Shown here in pieces: positions 42,711-53,345 of a DNA stretch of 64,000 nt (position 1 is its first letter; each line of letters opens with the position of its first letter). Both the position numbers and the translations under genes were made by a program. Below the pieces are notes generated by a model. The model worked only from the letters and a program-made list of their open reading frames with translations, had not been told where the DNA came from and did not search any database. The stretch is from Molanna angustata (Eukaryota; Arthropoda; Insecta; Trichoptera; Molannidae). Location: contig OY754978.1 in the NCBI GenBank assembly GCA_963576475.1, positions 9,995,299 through 10,059,298 of the forward strand. The letters run 5' to 3'.

Positions 42711-43428
42711 ATACATACATACATACATACCATCACGCCATGTCCCTTGCGGGGTAGGCAGAGAGAACCAAACGCCACATTTTTCTATCCTATCACGCAT
42801 TTCTCGCCTCGTCCACATTCATGCATCGTCTCATACATGTTCGTCTGTTGCTCACACTTCTAACATTTCCGTCTTTCAGAATATCGTTTACATGGTCGTT
42901 CCATCCCTTTCTTGGGCGTCCCCGACCTCTCATTCCATTCCTTTCCGCTCTGTATATTTTCTTCGTCAGGCGCTCCTCATTCATTCTCCCCATGTGACCA
43001 AACCATCTCAATGTGTTCACCTTCATTCTAATAATGACATCTTTCTTCAACTTACATTCTTTCCTTATGTCCTCATTTCTTACCCTGTCATACATCGTTC
43101 TATTGCAAATTCTTCTTAACGATCTCATTTCAACTGCATTTACTCTGCTTTCATGCGTCTTCTGCCATGTCCAGGTTTCACTTGCATACGTCAAGGTTGG
43201 CACTACGATGGCGTTATGAATGGCAACTTTGGCATCCTTTGATATGTTGCGGTCATTCATAATTGGTCTAAGTGCTCCATTTACTCTGTTTCCTGCCATA
43301 ACTCTTCTTTCGATCTCTTTATCAAGCTGTCCATTCCGTTCAAATATGCTTCCCAAGTATACATATTCGTCGACTTGCTCGAGCCATTCGTTCTCTACCC
43401 TTATTTTACACGCTGTTCTGCTTAATCA
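42711..43428 (-). mobile_element. RTE-type LINE 3' part
   Basis: The minus frame 43356-42793 is open for 187 codons: YVYLGSIFERNG, TYASETWTWQK, LRWFGHMGRMNEERLTKK and GRGRPRKGWNDH. The 3' end is GTGATGGTATG followed by an ATGT microsatellite tail (42711-42740). It is 5'-truncated, with upstream residues back to about 43428. Confidence 0.82.
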
Positions 43429-43784
43429 AAGACAATGGTCTTTGAAAAGAGTGATATTTTTACTTATTTATTTATTTGTAGATAATAATATATTCAGTAT
43501 ACATATAAAATATTATTTATTTTATGTAGCTTCGTGGGCATCATGTGATTTTTTGTAATTATTTTTATTTTTCTCTTTTCAGTGATGTTGATGAAGGTAT
43601 ATTTGACAGTGGTACCTACCTACTAAGGTGATGACGAATAATAATTGTGCAATAGAGTGGATTTCTTTCGCTAGTGTGTATTTTGATAAAAAAAAAACTC
43701 TGACGCTCCTTATTAGATACATACTACTTCAAAATTAACACATTAAAAAAATGATAACACTCATAACAATTAAAATACCTGCCC

Positions 43785-44470
43785 ATGACCGTCTTACATG
43801 GACCTTTAATCTTAAGACGTTTAAAGTCAATCCGAAGGAGTATCCCAATTGAAGCCATGAAATCTTTGGTAAGCGCCTTTGTTGTCTCCCGTTTGGATTA
43901 TTGTAACGGTATATATGCGAATTTACCAAAGAAAGAAATTAATAAAATTCAGTCAGTTTTCAATGCTGCAGCCAGACTCATCACTGGAGCCTCCAAATTT
44001 TCTCACATCTCTCACCATCTTCGCAATCTACATTGGCTTAAAGTCCCCGAAAGAATTTAATATAAGCTCTGTCTCATAATCTTTAAAGCACTTCGTGGTA
44101 TGGCTCCTACTTACCTCTCCGAACTGTGCATTCCGCTTTCAATAAATGACAGACAATCATCACTTCGTTCTGCTTCTTCATCCATGGTTGGGAAATTAGT
44201 TGAAATAAACAGGGTGCACACAACTAATTTCGGTGATCGTGCATTTGCTGTGGCAGGACCAAATGCATGGAATAAGCTCCCACACACCCTCAGACAAACC
44301 GAAAATATATCTTCGTTCAGGAAAAAACTCAAAACGCACCTTTTTCGCAAATCTTACCAGAGCCGAAATGATACAACGTAATCATTTTTTCAGCGCCCTT
44401 GAGGTGAGATATTCACAAAAACGGCGCTATATAAATTATCCAAATTTATTATTATTATTATTATTATTAG
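43785..44470 (+). mobile_element. L2/CR1-type LINE 3' part
   Basis: SLVSAFVVSRLDYCNGIYANL, ARLITGASKFSHIS, LHWLKVPERI-stop-YKLCLIIFKALRGMAPTYLSEL and GDRAFAVAGPNAWNKLPHTLR follow in order. One in-frame stop lies near 44058, and an (ATT)n tail at 44449-44470. Confidence 0.82.
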
Positions 44471-44805
44471 GCGGGTGATTGAGCTCGGAAAAAACCGAGA
44501 ATTTTTATATTTTGATTTGGAACTGAGAAACTCTAATGGAAACAAAAATAAAATGAAATTAGTTTTTGTATCCTTTTCGTGATCAACGATTTGTGACTAT
44601 TTTCGGTTATTCTAATTGTTTATTTTACTTTATTTGGGTAGAACAATGTCAATTTATTACAATCATAATTTTAAAAGACATCATAGAACACAGTAATAAC
44701 TACAAAAAATAATATGTAATAGTATGTAAAAAATATATATATACAAAAAGCTGACGTGTTGTGTGTACCTGCTGCTGATGTGCTGTGTGTACCTGTACAT
44801 TAATT

Positions 44806-45400
44806 AAAACGAGTGGGATGTGGCCAACGTTAAACTTCTCACTAACAAGTCACTCCATAAAGTATTTAAATTTTGTATGGAAAATTTTCAGCATTTTCAT
44901 GAAAAGAGTTTGTTCAATTGTTTTTTTTATTTAAATATTTCATTATGAAAACTTGATAATTCTCCAATGCTATTTTATGAAGGGGATGAGTATTGAAACC
45001 AATTTGAAAATAAAAATTTCACTTTTTAAGTTTCCTGAGCTTGGGGTCACTTTAAAATATTTGACGTAAAAAAAATTGAGAAGCATTATTCAGATATTCT
45101 TCAAAATCTAATGGGATGGGATATAAGCGAGTATATATTAGATACTTATACATACTTGCAAAATTTGAAACGAATCGAATGAGTACTTTAGTCTATTAAT
45201 AAAGTAAAATAAACACGCCGTACATAGCACGCAACACATAACAAACAAACACAGATACATTGTGATGAAACTTTCAGAATACAATTTCAGCATGACACTA
45301 GTTGATAATCTGCGTTAAAAAAATAGCCTTAGAAATTGCGAAACCACTATATCCCCTTGGGTTAATGAGGAGTAAATACAATAATATAATAGGTTTAAAG
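44806..45400 (+). repeat. interspersed repeat family P, copy 2
   Basis: It has the same ordered blocks as 12600-13500: ACGAGTGGGATGTGGCCAACG, TTTTCAGCATTTTCATGAAAAG and AATAAACACGCCGTACATAGCACGCA. Confidence 0.6.
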
Positions 45401-45454
45401 GCAGAAGCATCACGGAAGAGGAGTAGCATACTGGAAAAGAAAACTTTGAAAAGG

Positions 45455-45575
45455 GTTAATTATCCAGTGGTCGTGAGTTCGAATCCTGCTATGGCCGATT
45501 TAATTTAACCTATAGCACAAGCATACGCTTAATTTATGGAATGTATAATGTATATGTACTTGTTACAAGGATTTT
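45455..45575 (+). repeat. SINE-C copy
   Basis: GTCGTGAGTTCGAATCCTGCTATGGCCGATTT (intact B box) and CCTATAGCACAAGCATACGCTTAATTTATGGAATGTAT match 28665-28745. Confidence 0.65.
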
Positions 45576-45584
45576 TTTTTCGCT

Positions 45585-45835
45585 ACTTCCACTATCACCC
45601 GCTCTGCATATGGGGACTGTAAACGCCCCCTTCACAGAAGGCTAAATGAGCAACAAAAAAATGCATATCACGAAAAATAATTCATGGAGCCCTCTAGATT
45701 AGCAATCTCGACACCATATGTGCAAAAAGAACAATCGACCAATGTGAATAAAAGATTCACACTCGTGGACCGTCATCGACTTCAGATCTTTTCAAAAGTT
45801 AAGGTGTGTTACTTAGATCTCTTTAAAAAAATAAA
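45585..45835 (-). repeat. R1-type LINE 3' UTR, inverted
   Basis: CACCCGCTCTGCATATGGGGACTGTAAAC and CATGGAGCCCTCTAGATTAGCAATCTCG are reverse complements of the 3' UTR at 4985-5140. Confidence 0.75.
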
Positions 45836-46254
45836 CTTAATGGGAATCAACCTATAGTAAGGCACCAAAACTATGACGAGATTACAAAAGGTTACAAAGA
45901 AATAGGTATTCATATTTAAAAAGAAAGAACTACTTGGCAATCTTAGATTATATATGATACAGATACCTAGTCAGCGCAATGAAAGTATGTTCTAAGAACA
46001 ATGTTCTGAGTTTCACTTGCCCGGCCGTCAATACAGTCATAGAACACATCATAGTAGTACACGTAAAATCTCTTTTCTATGCAGTATATGTACGTACACC
46101 TACCGATTCGATTGCCGATCTACCGCCTCACACACACATGTAAATAAAACTTGTCATACATTTGAATTCGAAATTTATATTGTATGCGGCTTCTGTACCT
46201 TATAATTCTATGTAGGCATTAAATAACTGGTACATCGTCAAATATTAATTTAAA

Positions 46255-46440
46255 AAGCGCTCAATGACAAGTTACCACATTCTGGAGACTTATGATGTTT
46301 ATTGTCTCACAGTTACAGACTGAAACACTTTTAAAAACCGGAGCCTTTTGCTCAGGAGTCAAATATTTAACCGAGAGAACCTTAAAAATGAGCACAAACA
46401 ATTATGATCCCACTTGCCTTCGGTTAAAGGCCCTTCATAT
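46255..46440 (-). repeat. SINE-B copy
   Basis: TGACAAGTTACCACATTCTGGAGACTTATGATGTTTATTGTCTCAC matches the SINE-B tail. The tRNA-like head is decayed. It directly precedes the CR1-like LINE. Confidence 0.62.
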
Positions 46441-47280
46441 TAACAATAATCATCCTTAGATAATCATCAATAGAAAGAAAGCAGGTTGCGTCGAACCGCT
46501 CTTAGTACGCTGTGTGTTAATTCGTTTGTCTCTGTGCTTAAATGTTACGAAACCCTATACACATATATATATTTCTACTCGCCGGAAAATTGTGCATTCG
46601 AAGGTGCTAAAAGTTTGAGAAAATCTGTGAAAATAATAAAGTTTTTATATGTGAAAGTGAAAAGTGAACGAAAATTTTAGGAAAACTCGAAGTTGCTACC
46701 TTATTAGTGAACACTCGGAGTTAAAATCACTTCTACGTGATAGAGACTCATTTCCCACAAAAAAAACCTCGCGGTGGCCATATTGTGAACCTAATATTTT
46801 CCGAGAAAAACTCAATTTTCTGTCGTGAAAATTTTCCAAACTTTTCCAATTAAAATCTTAAATATACAGTTTCATTCCTCTCATATACTGCAGTATTCAA
46901 TAGTTATTAGATTATTTAAAAAATATATGGTTGTGGAAATATACCGAGTTTTATCCGGAAAAAAATATTTTCCTTAAACGCTGAATATAATAATATTTTT
47001 CCTGGACATTCATATATACCATCTGAAAGAGCAGAAAAAAACACACAAAAAAGTTCGCGAGGGCAACAGTGTACTATAAACACAGAAAGTGCTACATCCA
47101 TAAATAACATTTTCCCATACTAATATTATACAAAAGTACATTGAAGTACCCGCATATCGATTGTCTCATAAACTCCGTTCTAACAAGCATTTTTGTTTTA
47201 ATTTTGTTTTTTCGTTCTACATCTAAATGACTATCTTACATACATAATTTGATATATACTATAACAGTATCCACCGCACC

Positions 47281-48372
47281 ATGCCAGGTCCAGGAGAGAA
47301 GGTTCCGTGTACCAGATGTGCTCATTCAATTAGCCCGAAAAAGCAACTTCGGTGCAGTAGATGCGAGCAATATTTTCATTATACCTGCGTTGGCACCACC
47401 GAATCTAATTACAAAAAAATGTCCGTAATGACAAAGGCCTCTTATAAATGCATGTCTTGTAAGAATTCAGATCCAAGATCAATTTCTACATCTTCACCTA
47501 CAACTGCGAGTGTTGGAGCTTCCGGTAGCCCTGCTGTTGTCCTGCCAACTGATCCGACAAATACTGACATAATGCTACTTCTAGCATCTTTGAGGGCAGA
47601 TTTTGGTGGGATTCTAAAGCAGTTCGAGGATCTTAAAGCCAGTGTTGAGTCCAGTAAGGCGGTAATGGACACGCTGGTTGAAAGATCTAGGGCTGTCGAG
47701 TCAAAGCTCAACCTAATCGATGAGATGGAGAGAAGATTTGACGTGAGTGAGGCGAGAATGGATATGCTTGAGACTAGACTGGAGGACCTCTACAAAAATG
47801 GCGGAGTGCAGCGTGAGGAGACTCTGGAGCGTGAGGTCGTGGAATTGAGGACGCGAATCGATGTGCTTACGGATGAAAGCAATGAAAAGGAACAGTATCA
47901 GAGAATAAATAATTTGGAAATATCGGGAGTGCCGCAAACTAATGATGAATCTCTTGTAAATATTGTTCAAGACATGGCAAGTAAACTTAGTGTCACTATG
48001 AATCCCCACGACATTATTTTCTGCCGGAGGGTCACACCTTGGAATACAGATGGTGTCAAGGGCAACAAAATTATTGCGAAGTTTACGAATAGAGATATGG
48101 TCGACAATTTCATTTCAGCTGTCAAAAAGAAAACCAACGGCCTTCTGACTAAAGATTTGGGATTTGGTGGGAGAGAATCTAATACTCGTATTTTCCTAAA
48201 CTACCATCTGACCGTCAATAATAAGCGACTTCTGAAGCGAGCAAAGGAACTAGCTAAATCAAGAGAATACCAGTATTGCTGGGTTAAACGATGCAACATA
48301 TATGTAAGAAAAAATTCAAAATCCCCCGCTATTCTAATTAAGCGTGCTTCCGATCTTGGAAAGTTATCGTGA
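47281..48372 (+). CDS. CR1-like ORF1 with PHD-type zinc finger
   Basis: The frame codes 363 residues. Residues 9-60 form a C4HC3 PHD-like finger: CTRC, CSRC, FHYTC and CMSC in order. A Ser/Thr-rich linker follows. A predicted coiled coil spans roughly residues 115-215 with many Leu/Glu heptads. After it comes a domain with NNLEISGVPQ, IIFCRRV, KGNKIIAKF and ILIKRASDL, like the RNA-binding region of L1-type ORF1 proteins. PHD fingers are known in ORF1 of CR1-like elements. The protein presumably binds element RNA. ORF2 starts about 260 nt downstream. Confidence 0.85.
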   Translation: MPGPGEKVPCTRCAHSISPKKQLRCSRCEQYFHYTCVGTTESNYKKMSVMTKASYKCMSCKNSDPRSISTSSPTTASVGASGSPAVVLPTDPTNTDIMLLLASLRADFGGILKQFEDLKASVESSKAVMDTLVERSRAVESKLNLIDEMERRFDVSEARMDMLETRLEDLYKNGGVQREETLEREVVELRTRIDVLTDESNEKEQYQRINNLEISGVPQTNDESLVNIVQDMASKLSVTMNPHDIIFCRRVTPWNTDGVKGNKIIAKFTNRDMVDNFISAVKKKTNGLLTKDLGFGGRESNTRIFLNYHLTVNNKRLLKRAKELAKSREYQYCWVKRCNIYVRKNSKSPAILIKRASDLGKLS

Positions 48373-48632
48373 CTTCTTTTTGCCTTCCCCATTGCTGACT
48401 CCAGGAAGATGCCCTCATTAATTGTTGTATCATATCCTTTTTGTTTTGTATTACTTGTTTTTTCTCATTTACTTCTATTTATGAATCTTTGTTTTCACCT
48501 TATCCACTTTATTAACTATACTTGTTTTTATGATGCTTGTTTTCCCACTCACACATATATCCTTTACACGTATGCGCGCGTACTTGGACCCTGTCGTGGA
48601 GTTTTGATTTCTTCTATTATATCAACCTTACT

Positions 48633-51473
48633 ATGAATCTTACAATATACTATCAGAATGTTAGAGGTCTCAGAACGAAAACACATGTATTCAAGAGCAA
48701 CGTACTGAATAATAATTACGACATAGTTTGTCTCACAGAGACTTGGTTAAATAAAAACTTTTATGATTATGAACTTTTTGACCATAGGTATAACGTTTTT
48801 CGTAGAGACCGCGATTATGATGCAACAGGTCAAAGGCTTGGTGGAGGTGTGCTCATTGCAGTGAAGTCTAGCTTGTCAGCAAGGCTTAATACTGATTTGT
48901 CTTGTTGTAGCGAGGATATTTGGGTAACTATTCAACATCCGAACCAAAAGGTGCGTATAAACCTTTGCTGTGTTTACTTGCCGCAAGGTGAAAATTTAAG
49001 AAGTCAACTTAACACTTTTTTAGAAAACACTTCTAAAGAAATCATTAACTACTCCGAAGACTCATTTGTGATAACAGGTGATTTTAATTTATCCAATATA
49101 ACATGGATATACAACAATGAATTCAATTATTTTTCACCTTCGAATTTCAGTGACTGTGTCGGTTCTCTCATTGCGGATTTCATTTCTTATAGTGATTTAA
49201 AACAGTACAATGGCATCACAAATATAAACGGTAGAATATTGGATCTTGTGTTGTCGAATACTATTTGTAGTGTTTCTGAGAGTACTGATCTACTTATTCA
49301 CATGGACATTCATCACAAGCCCCTATTAATAACTTTATCCGTAGATAGTGAAATTTTTATTAAAAACTGTCCTAGATTAGTAAAACTCTTTCATAAGGCA
49401 GATTATGCACCTATTAATCAGTTTTTGTCTGGCATTGATTGGAATTCTTTGTTTAGTAGCGATATTGAACAATCCACGAACGATTTCCACAGAATTCTGA
49501 ACGAATGCATTTCTAAATTTATACCAACCAGGCTTATCCAAAGTATTAATAGATTTCCATCATGGTATACTAAACCTCTTATTAATGTCATCAAAGAAAA
49601 ACTTAAGGCACATAAGAAGTGGAAAAAAACAGGTTCTCCAGTTTATTACGACGAATTTTCTTTACTACGCTCTAGACAAAAGATCCTCCAAGCTGAATGT
49701 TTCGAAAACTATGTCAGTCAAATAGAAATTTCTATCGCCTCTAACCCAAAACGACTGCACACTTACATAAAATCAAATAAACCACACTCTGCATACCCTC
49801 GTGACATGTTCTATAACAATTTAACAACTAGTGATATCAATATTATATGTAATCTCTTTAGTGATTTCTTTCAATCGGCGTTTACGGTCAATACACCCGA
49901 TATGCCTGACGTTGTTTGCTCAGGTGAGGTGGATATAATTGGTGTGACGTTCTCGGAACCAGATGTTTTGAAGAGATTGAAAAGCCTAGATTTGAGTAAG
50001 GGCCCGGGTCCAGATGGCATACCACCTTTATTCATAAGAAACTGTGCTTCTGAACTGGCAAGTCCTTTATCGTATCTTTTCAATTTATCCTTCCACACAG
50101 GCGTTTTTCCGTCGTATTGGAAGAGATCTTATGTTACGCCTATTTATAAGGCCGGCGATAAACATGATATAAAAAACTATAGACCAATTTCTAAGCTCTC
50201 TATATTTAGTAAACTTATGGAAAGAATTGTGGTTGAGCAAATAACACCTTTAATTAAGCGATTCATTATACCAAATCAACATGGATTTTTCCCTGGGAGA
50301 TCAGTGGAAACTAACATGTTAGAATATACAGAATATATACTGTCGTCCATGAAAGCAGGTGGGCGTGTTGACGCAATCTATACAGACTTTTCGAAAGCGT
50401 TCGATAAGATTAATCATGATATATTAATACACAAACTTGAGGTTTATGGTATACATGGAAATTTACTAAGATGGTTAACCTCATACATCAAACACAGGCT
50501 ACAAGCAGTGACAATAAATAATTTTAGGTCAGAATTTAGGACGTGCAGTTCAGGAGTGCCTCAGGGCTCTCATTTGGGTCCTATTCTCTTTATATTATAT
50601 ATAAACGATATCTCAAATTGTTTTTCCTCTTCTAATTTTATAGTATATGCGGATGATATTAAATTTTTTAAAAAAATATGTACACAAAATGATTCACTAG
50701 CTTTACAATCCGACCTAAACCGCTTATATGAATATTGCTCCAAAAACAGTTTGTTTTTGAGTACTGATAAATGCAACATTATCACTTTTACTCGTTTTAA
50801 GTATGTTGTTCTGGAAAACTACTCTATCAATAATAAAACGCTTGGCAGAAAGCATGAAATAAGAGACCTTGGAGTGTTACTCGATTCAAAAATGACTTTC
50901 AAAAGTCACGAAGATAAAATTATGGAAAAAGCATACAAACAATTGAACTTTATCATAAGAGTATCTAAACCTTTTAAGTCATCAAAAACTATTAAGATTT
51001 TGTATTATGCCTATGTCCGTAGCTGTTTAGAATACGCATCTGTTGTGTGGAACCCACGATACACAACTTATATAGATAGGATAGAGAAGCTACAAAATAA
51101 ACTTCTCAAACATTTAGATTTTCGAGAAAGACAGGCATTCAACAGCTCAACCCAATCCGCTAAATATCATGGACTAATTTCTTTAGAGAACCGACGCACA
51201 CTGGCCGACATGATGTTCTTATATAAGATTACAAACAATATTGCAGATTCGAGCCTCTTGTTGAGTAAACTGGCCGTACATGTACCAATAAGGCTTACAA
51301 GAACTGCCCATACCTTCAGACCTCCCGGCTGCGATACCAACTATGCTCAGAACTCTTTTATATACAGATCATGTAATACATTTAACGGTTTCAACGACAT
51401 TGATTTGTTTCATAATACGTTTTTAAATTTTAGGACTTCCATTACAAACTCTTTACTTCGAGCGTCATCGTAG
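48633..51473 (+). CDS. CR1-like ORF2: endonuclease and reverse transcriptase
   Basis: I place the start at the Met opening MNLTIYYQNVRGLR (48633); the frame is open upstream to 48537. The product has 946 residues. The N-terminal apurinic-like endonuclease shows YYQNVRG, CLTETWL, ITGDFN, LDLVLSN and DIHHKPL. Reverse-transcriptase motifs follow: GPDGIPP, NYRPIS, QHGFFPGRS, YTDFSKAFDKINH (motif A), SSGVPQGSHLGPILF (motif B) and YADDIKFF (catalytic motif C). A thumb region, LGVLLDSKMTF, and a C-terminal domain with EYASVVWNPRY and NSFIYRSCNTFN follow. Many fragments in this window are 5'-truncated relatives of that C-terminal part. All catalytic motifs are present. Confidence 0.88.
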   Translation: MNLTIYYQNVRGLRTKTHVFKSNVLNNNYDIVCLTETWLNKNFYDYELFDHRYNVFRRDRDYDATGQRLGGGVLIAVKSSLSARLNTDLSCCSEDIWVTIQHPNQKVRINLCCVYLPQGENLRSQLNTFLENTSKEIINYSEDSFVITGDFNLSNITWIYNNEFNYFSPSNFSDCVGSLIADFISYSDLKQYNGITNINGRILDLVLSNTICSVSESTDLLIHMDIHHKPLLITLSVDSEIFIKNCPRLVKLFHKADYAPINQFLSGIDWNSLFSSDIEQSTNDFHRILNECISKFIPTRLIQSINRFPSWYTKPLINVIKEKLKAHKKWKKTGSPVYYDEFSLLRSRQKILQAECFENYVSQIEISIASNPKRLHTYIKSNKPHSAYPRDMFYNNLTTSDINIICNLFSDFFQSAFTVNTPDMPDVVCSGEVDIIGVTFSEPDVLKRLKSLDLSKGPGPDGIPPLFIRNCASELASPLSYLFNLSFHTGVFPSYWKRSYVTPIYKAGDKHDIKNYRPISKLSIFSKLMERIVVEQITPLIKRFIIPNQHGFFPGRSVETNMLEYTEYILSSMKAGGRVDAIYTDFSKAFDKINHDILIHKLEVYGIHGNLLRWLTSYIKHRLQAVTINNFRSEFRTCSSGVPQGSHLGPILFILYINDISNCFSSSNFIVYADDIKFFKKICTQNDSLALQSDLNRLYEYCSKNSLFLSTDKCNIITFTRFKYVVLENYSINNKTLGRKHEIRDLGVLLDSKMTFKSHEDKIMEKAYKQLNFIIRVSKPFKSSKTIKILYYAYVRSCLEYASVVWNPRYTTYIDRIEKLQNKLLKHLDFRERQAFNSSTQSAKYHGLISLENRRTLADMMFLYKITNNIADSSLLLSKLAVHVPIRLTRTAHTFRPPGCDTNYAQNSFIYRSCNTFNGFNDIDLFHNTFLNFRTSITNSLLRASS

Positions 51474-51834
51474 TGCGTGCGCCCCCCCCCCCCCCCTTAC
51501 TGTCCTCATTTTCCTTTTCCCATTAATCAAGCATAACTCATTCAATTTTTTCTTTTACACTTTTAGTTTCAGTTCTTATGATTTATCTTTTTTAATGTAC
51601 ATGAGCTAATAGTAATATTATGTAAACTTTGCTGGCTAATTTTTTGGTTATATGTGTATAAGATTTTTGTTTTGTATTGCTGTATGTTTACCGAAATATA
51701 TAAAATAAAAATAAAAATAAAAATCCTTGTTTGATGGCAGTTACCTTTAAAACTTACACCTCGTTAGAGAAATTAGCACACTGTAAAAAAAAACATACGG
51801 CCTCGAGATCAAAATAAGTAAGTACAACGGGACC

Positions 51835-51866
51835 TATAAATATGAAAAAAATACACAACGTCGAAA
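51835..51866 (+). promoter_or_regulatory. putative TATA box of G7
   Basis: TATAAATA at 51835-51842 would place the transcription start near 51866 and give a 5' UTR of about 98 nt before the ATG at 51964. It sits only about 110 bp downstream of the 3' end of the CR1-like LINE. Confidence 0.4.
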
Positions 51867-51963
51867 CAAAAGTCACAATAATCTTTGAGATAAGTCATAT
51901 GAATCGATGTTATTGTGAACGAAACATAAAATCAATATTAAAAAGAACAGTTTTATCTTAAAA

Positions 51964-52585
51964 ATGGTAAGCCTTTCAAAAATATCTTAATATTTATTAA
52001 CACTGAAATTCATCATGGGTATCGTATAGATCAATTGTCTTTTCAATGTTAAGTCTGTCCACAGAATAGGAAAAATGTAGGACGTTGCGCATCCTAAACA
52101 TCAACCGTCACTTTGATCCAGAATAAAAACCAATAATGGAACAATAATGAATTATTGTTATTGTACATATTTTTCAATGCATCAATCGTTTTAGGTTTGT
52201 TTTTGTTTATTTGTGTGTGTTGTATTTTCAGTTGGTCGAAATGATGTTTTTAATATTGTCCACAACACACGGAAACACATTACCAATATACAGTGAACTT
52301 CACGTTTTACATCAAAATGACACTTTGAACATTGGAACAGTTCACAAGTATAGTTTGAATGAGATTGAAAATGTAAGAAACGTCGAATCAGATCTATTTT
52401 TCAAAGTCACATCATCAAAAGGGACAGATGACGTCAGAGAAATTATGGAAACAGCTGAAGATAGTATCGTATTTCGTCCACTGTTCGTTTATCGACAGCA
52501 GCAGAGAAAATTGAGAGGAGGCAAAAAAGAAAAGACAACCTACCACAAAAAGAAATTCCCATTGATTTGGTTTCTTCTTTTGTAA
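51964..52585 (+). CDS. G7: secreted propeptide-like protein with EDSIVFRPLF motif, intron directly after the ATG
   Basis: The proposed exon 1 ends in ATG (51964-51966) followed at once by a GTAAGC donor. Exon 2 begins at 52232 after a TTTTCAG acceptor and runs to TAA at 52585. The product has 118 residues: M plus LVEMMFLILSTTHG as signal peptide, then NTLPIYSELHV. The mature chain is acidic and cysteine-free and contains METAEDSIVFRPLFVYRQQQ, matching G2 and the G3 remnant. It ends in a Lys/Arg-rich tail and a hydrophobic WFLLL. G2 uses the same phase-0 junction before LV. If exon 1 lies elsewhere, the main exon still stands. The function is unknown. Confidence 0.68.
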
Positions 52586-52847
52586 TTATTGAATATTTAT
52601 TGTCAAATTAAGTTATTTTTATACCATATAAAATCGTGTTATAATAATTTACTTTTTATTTATTTTATATTACTTCTCGGGTAGCTATGTAACAGGTACA
52701 GTACCTGTTATAGTTGTTAAATTCACAGAATATGTAGCATACATAACATTGTGAAAATAATCCTTTAATTATAAATGTATTTCGATAACGAATTTTCACT
52801 TGTTTAATGCTTGGTACAAAAAGGATTAACAAAATGATACATTTATT

Positions 52848-53345
52848 TATTTATTTTCTCTCAGAAAGCTACAGCTATAATTTATCTATTTTACATTAGA
52901 TTTATTGTATAAAAGTTGAGCCAAAAGTGCTTTCTTCAATTTAAATTATTGATTATACAGTAATTTATTACACAGTTGAAAAGATCACAAGAAAATACAA
53001 GATAAAAGAAAAAAGAAAATTCAAAAAGATAGATAAAAAATAATAAAGATATGCACAAATACAGTAAACTAGTATGTTTCAGGATGAGGAGGACGGATCT
53101 TTAGTGAATGTGGAGGGGATTGTTGGATTGTGAATTAGAGTTTAAGAACATCTTCATCTGTTTTTGGTAATGTACAGTGTCATGAAAAATATCTGTATTT
53201 TTGAAATGTGTATTATAATCTCGCTGAATTCTAAATATGGGTGAAAAGTATCTATAATTAGTGTGGCATACTGGTATGTGGAATAAATTTTGTGAGCGGG
53301 TATATCTATTCGGTACATGGAGTGATACAGTATGTATTCTTATTT
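52848..53345 (-). mobile_element. CR1/Jockey-like LINE 3' fragment
   Basis: Close copy of 2863-3300 (CTCAGAAAGCTACAGCTATAATTTAT, AAAAGTTGAGCCAAAAGTGCTTTCTTC). The minus strand carries a decayed NTDIFHDT-type C-terminus. Confidence 0.65.

Larger units (their letters stand above)
46480..51722 (+). mobile_element. full-length CR1-like non-LTR retrotransposon with two intact ORFs
   Basis: A leader of about 0.8 kb without a gene precedes ORF1 (47281-48372) and ORF2 (48633-51473). The 3' UTR ends in ATAAAA/ATAAAAATAAAAATAAAAAT tandem units, a typical short-repeat tail of this superfamily. A C-run interrupts the start of the 3' UTR (51484-51496). I found no clear target duplication and the 5' end is placed only approximately. 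Both frames are open, so the copy is young and could be active. Confidence 0.75.
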
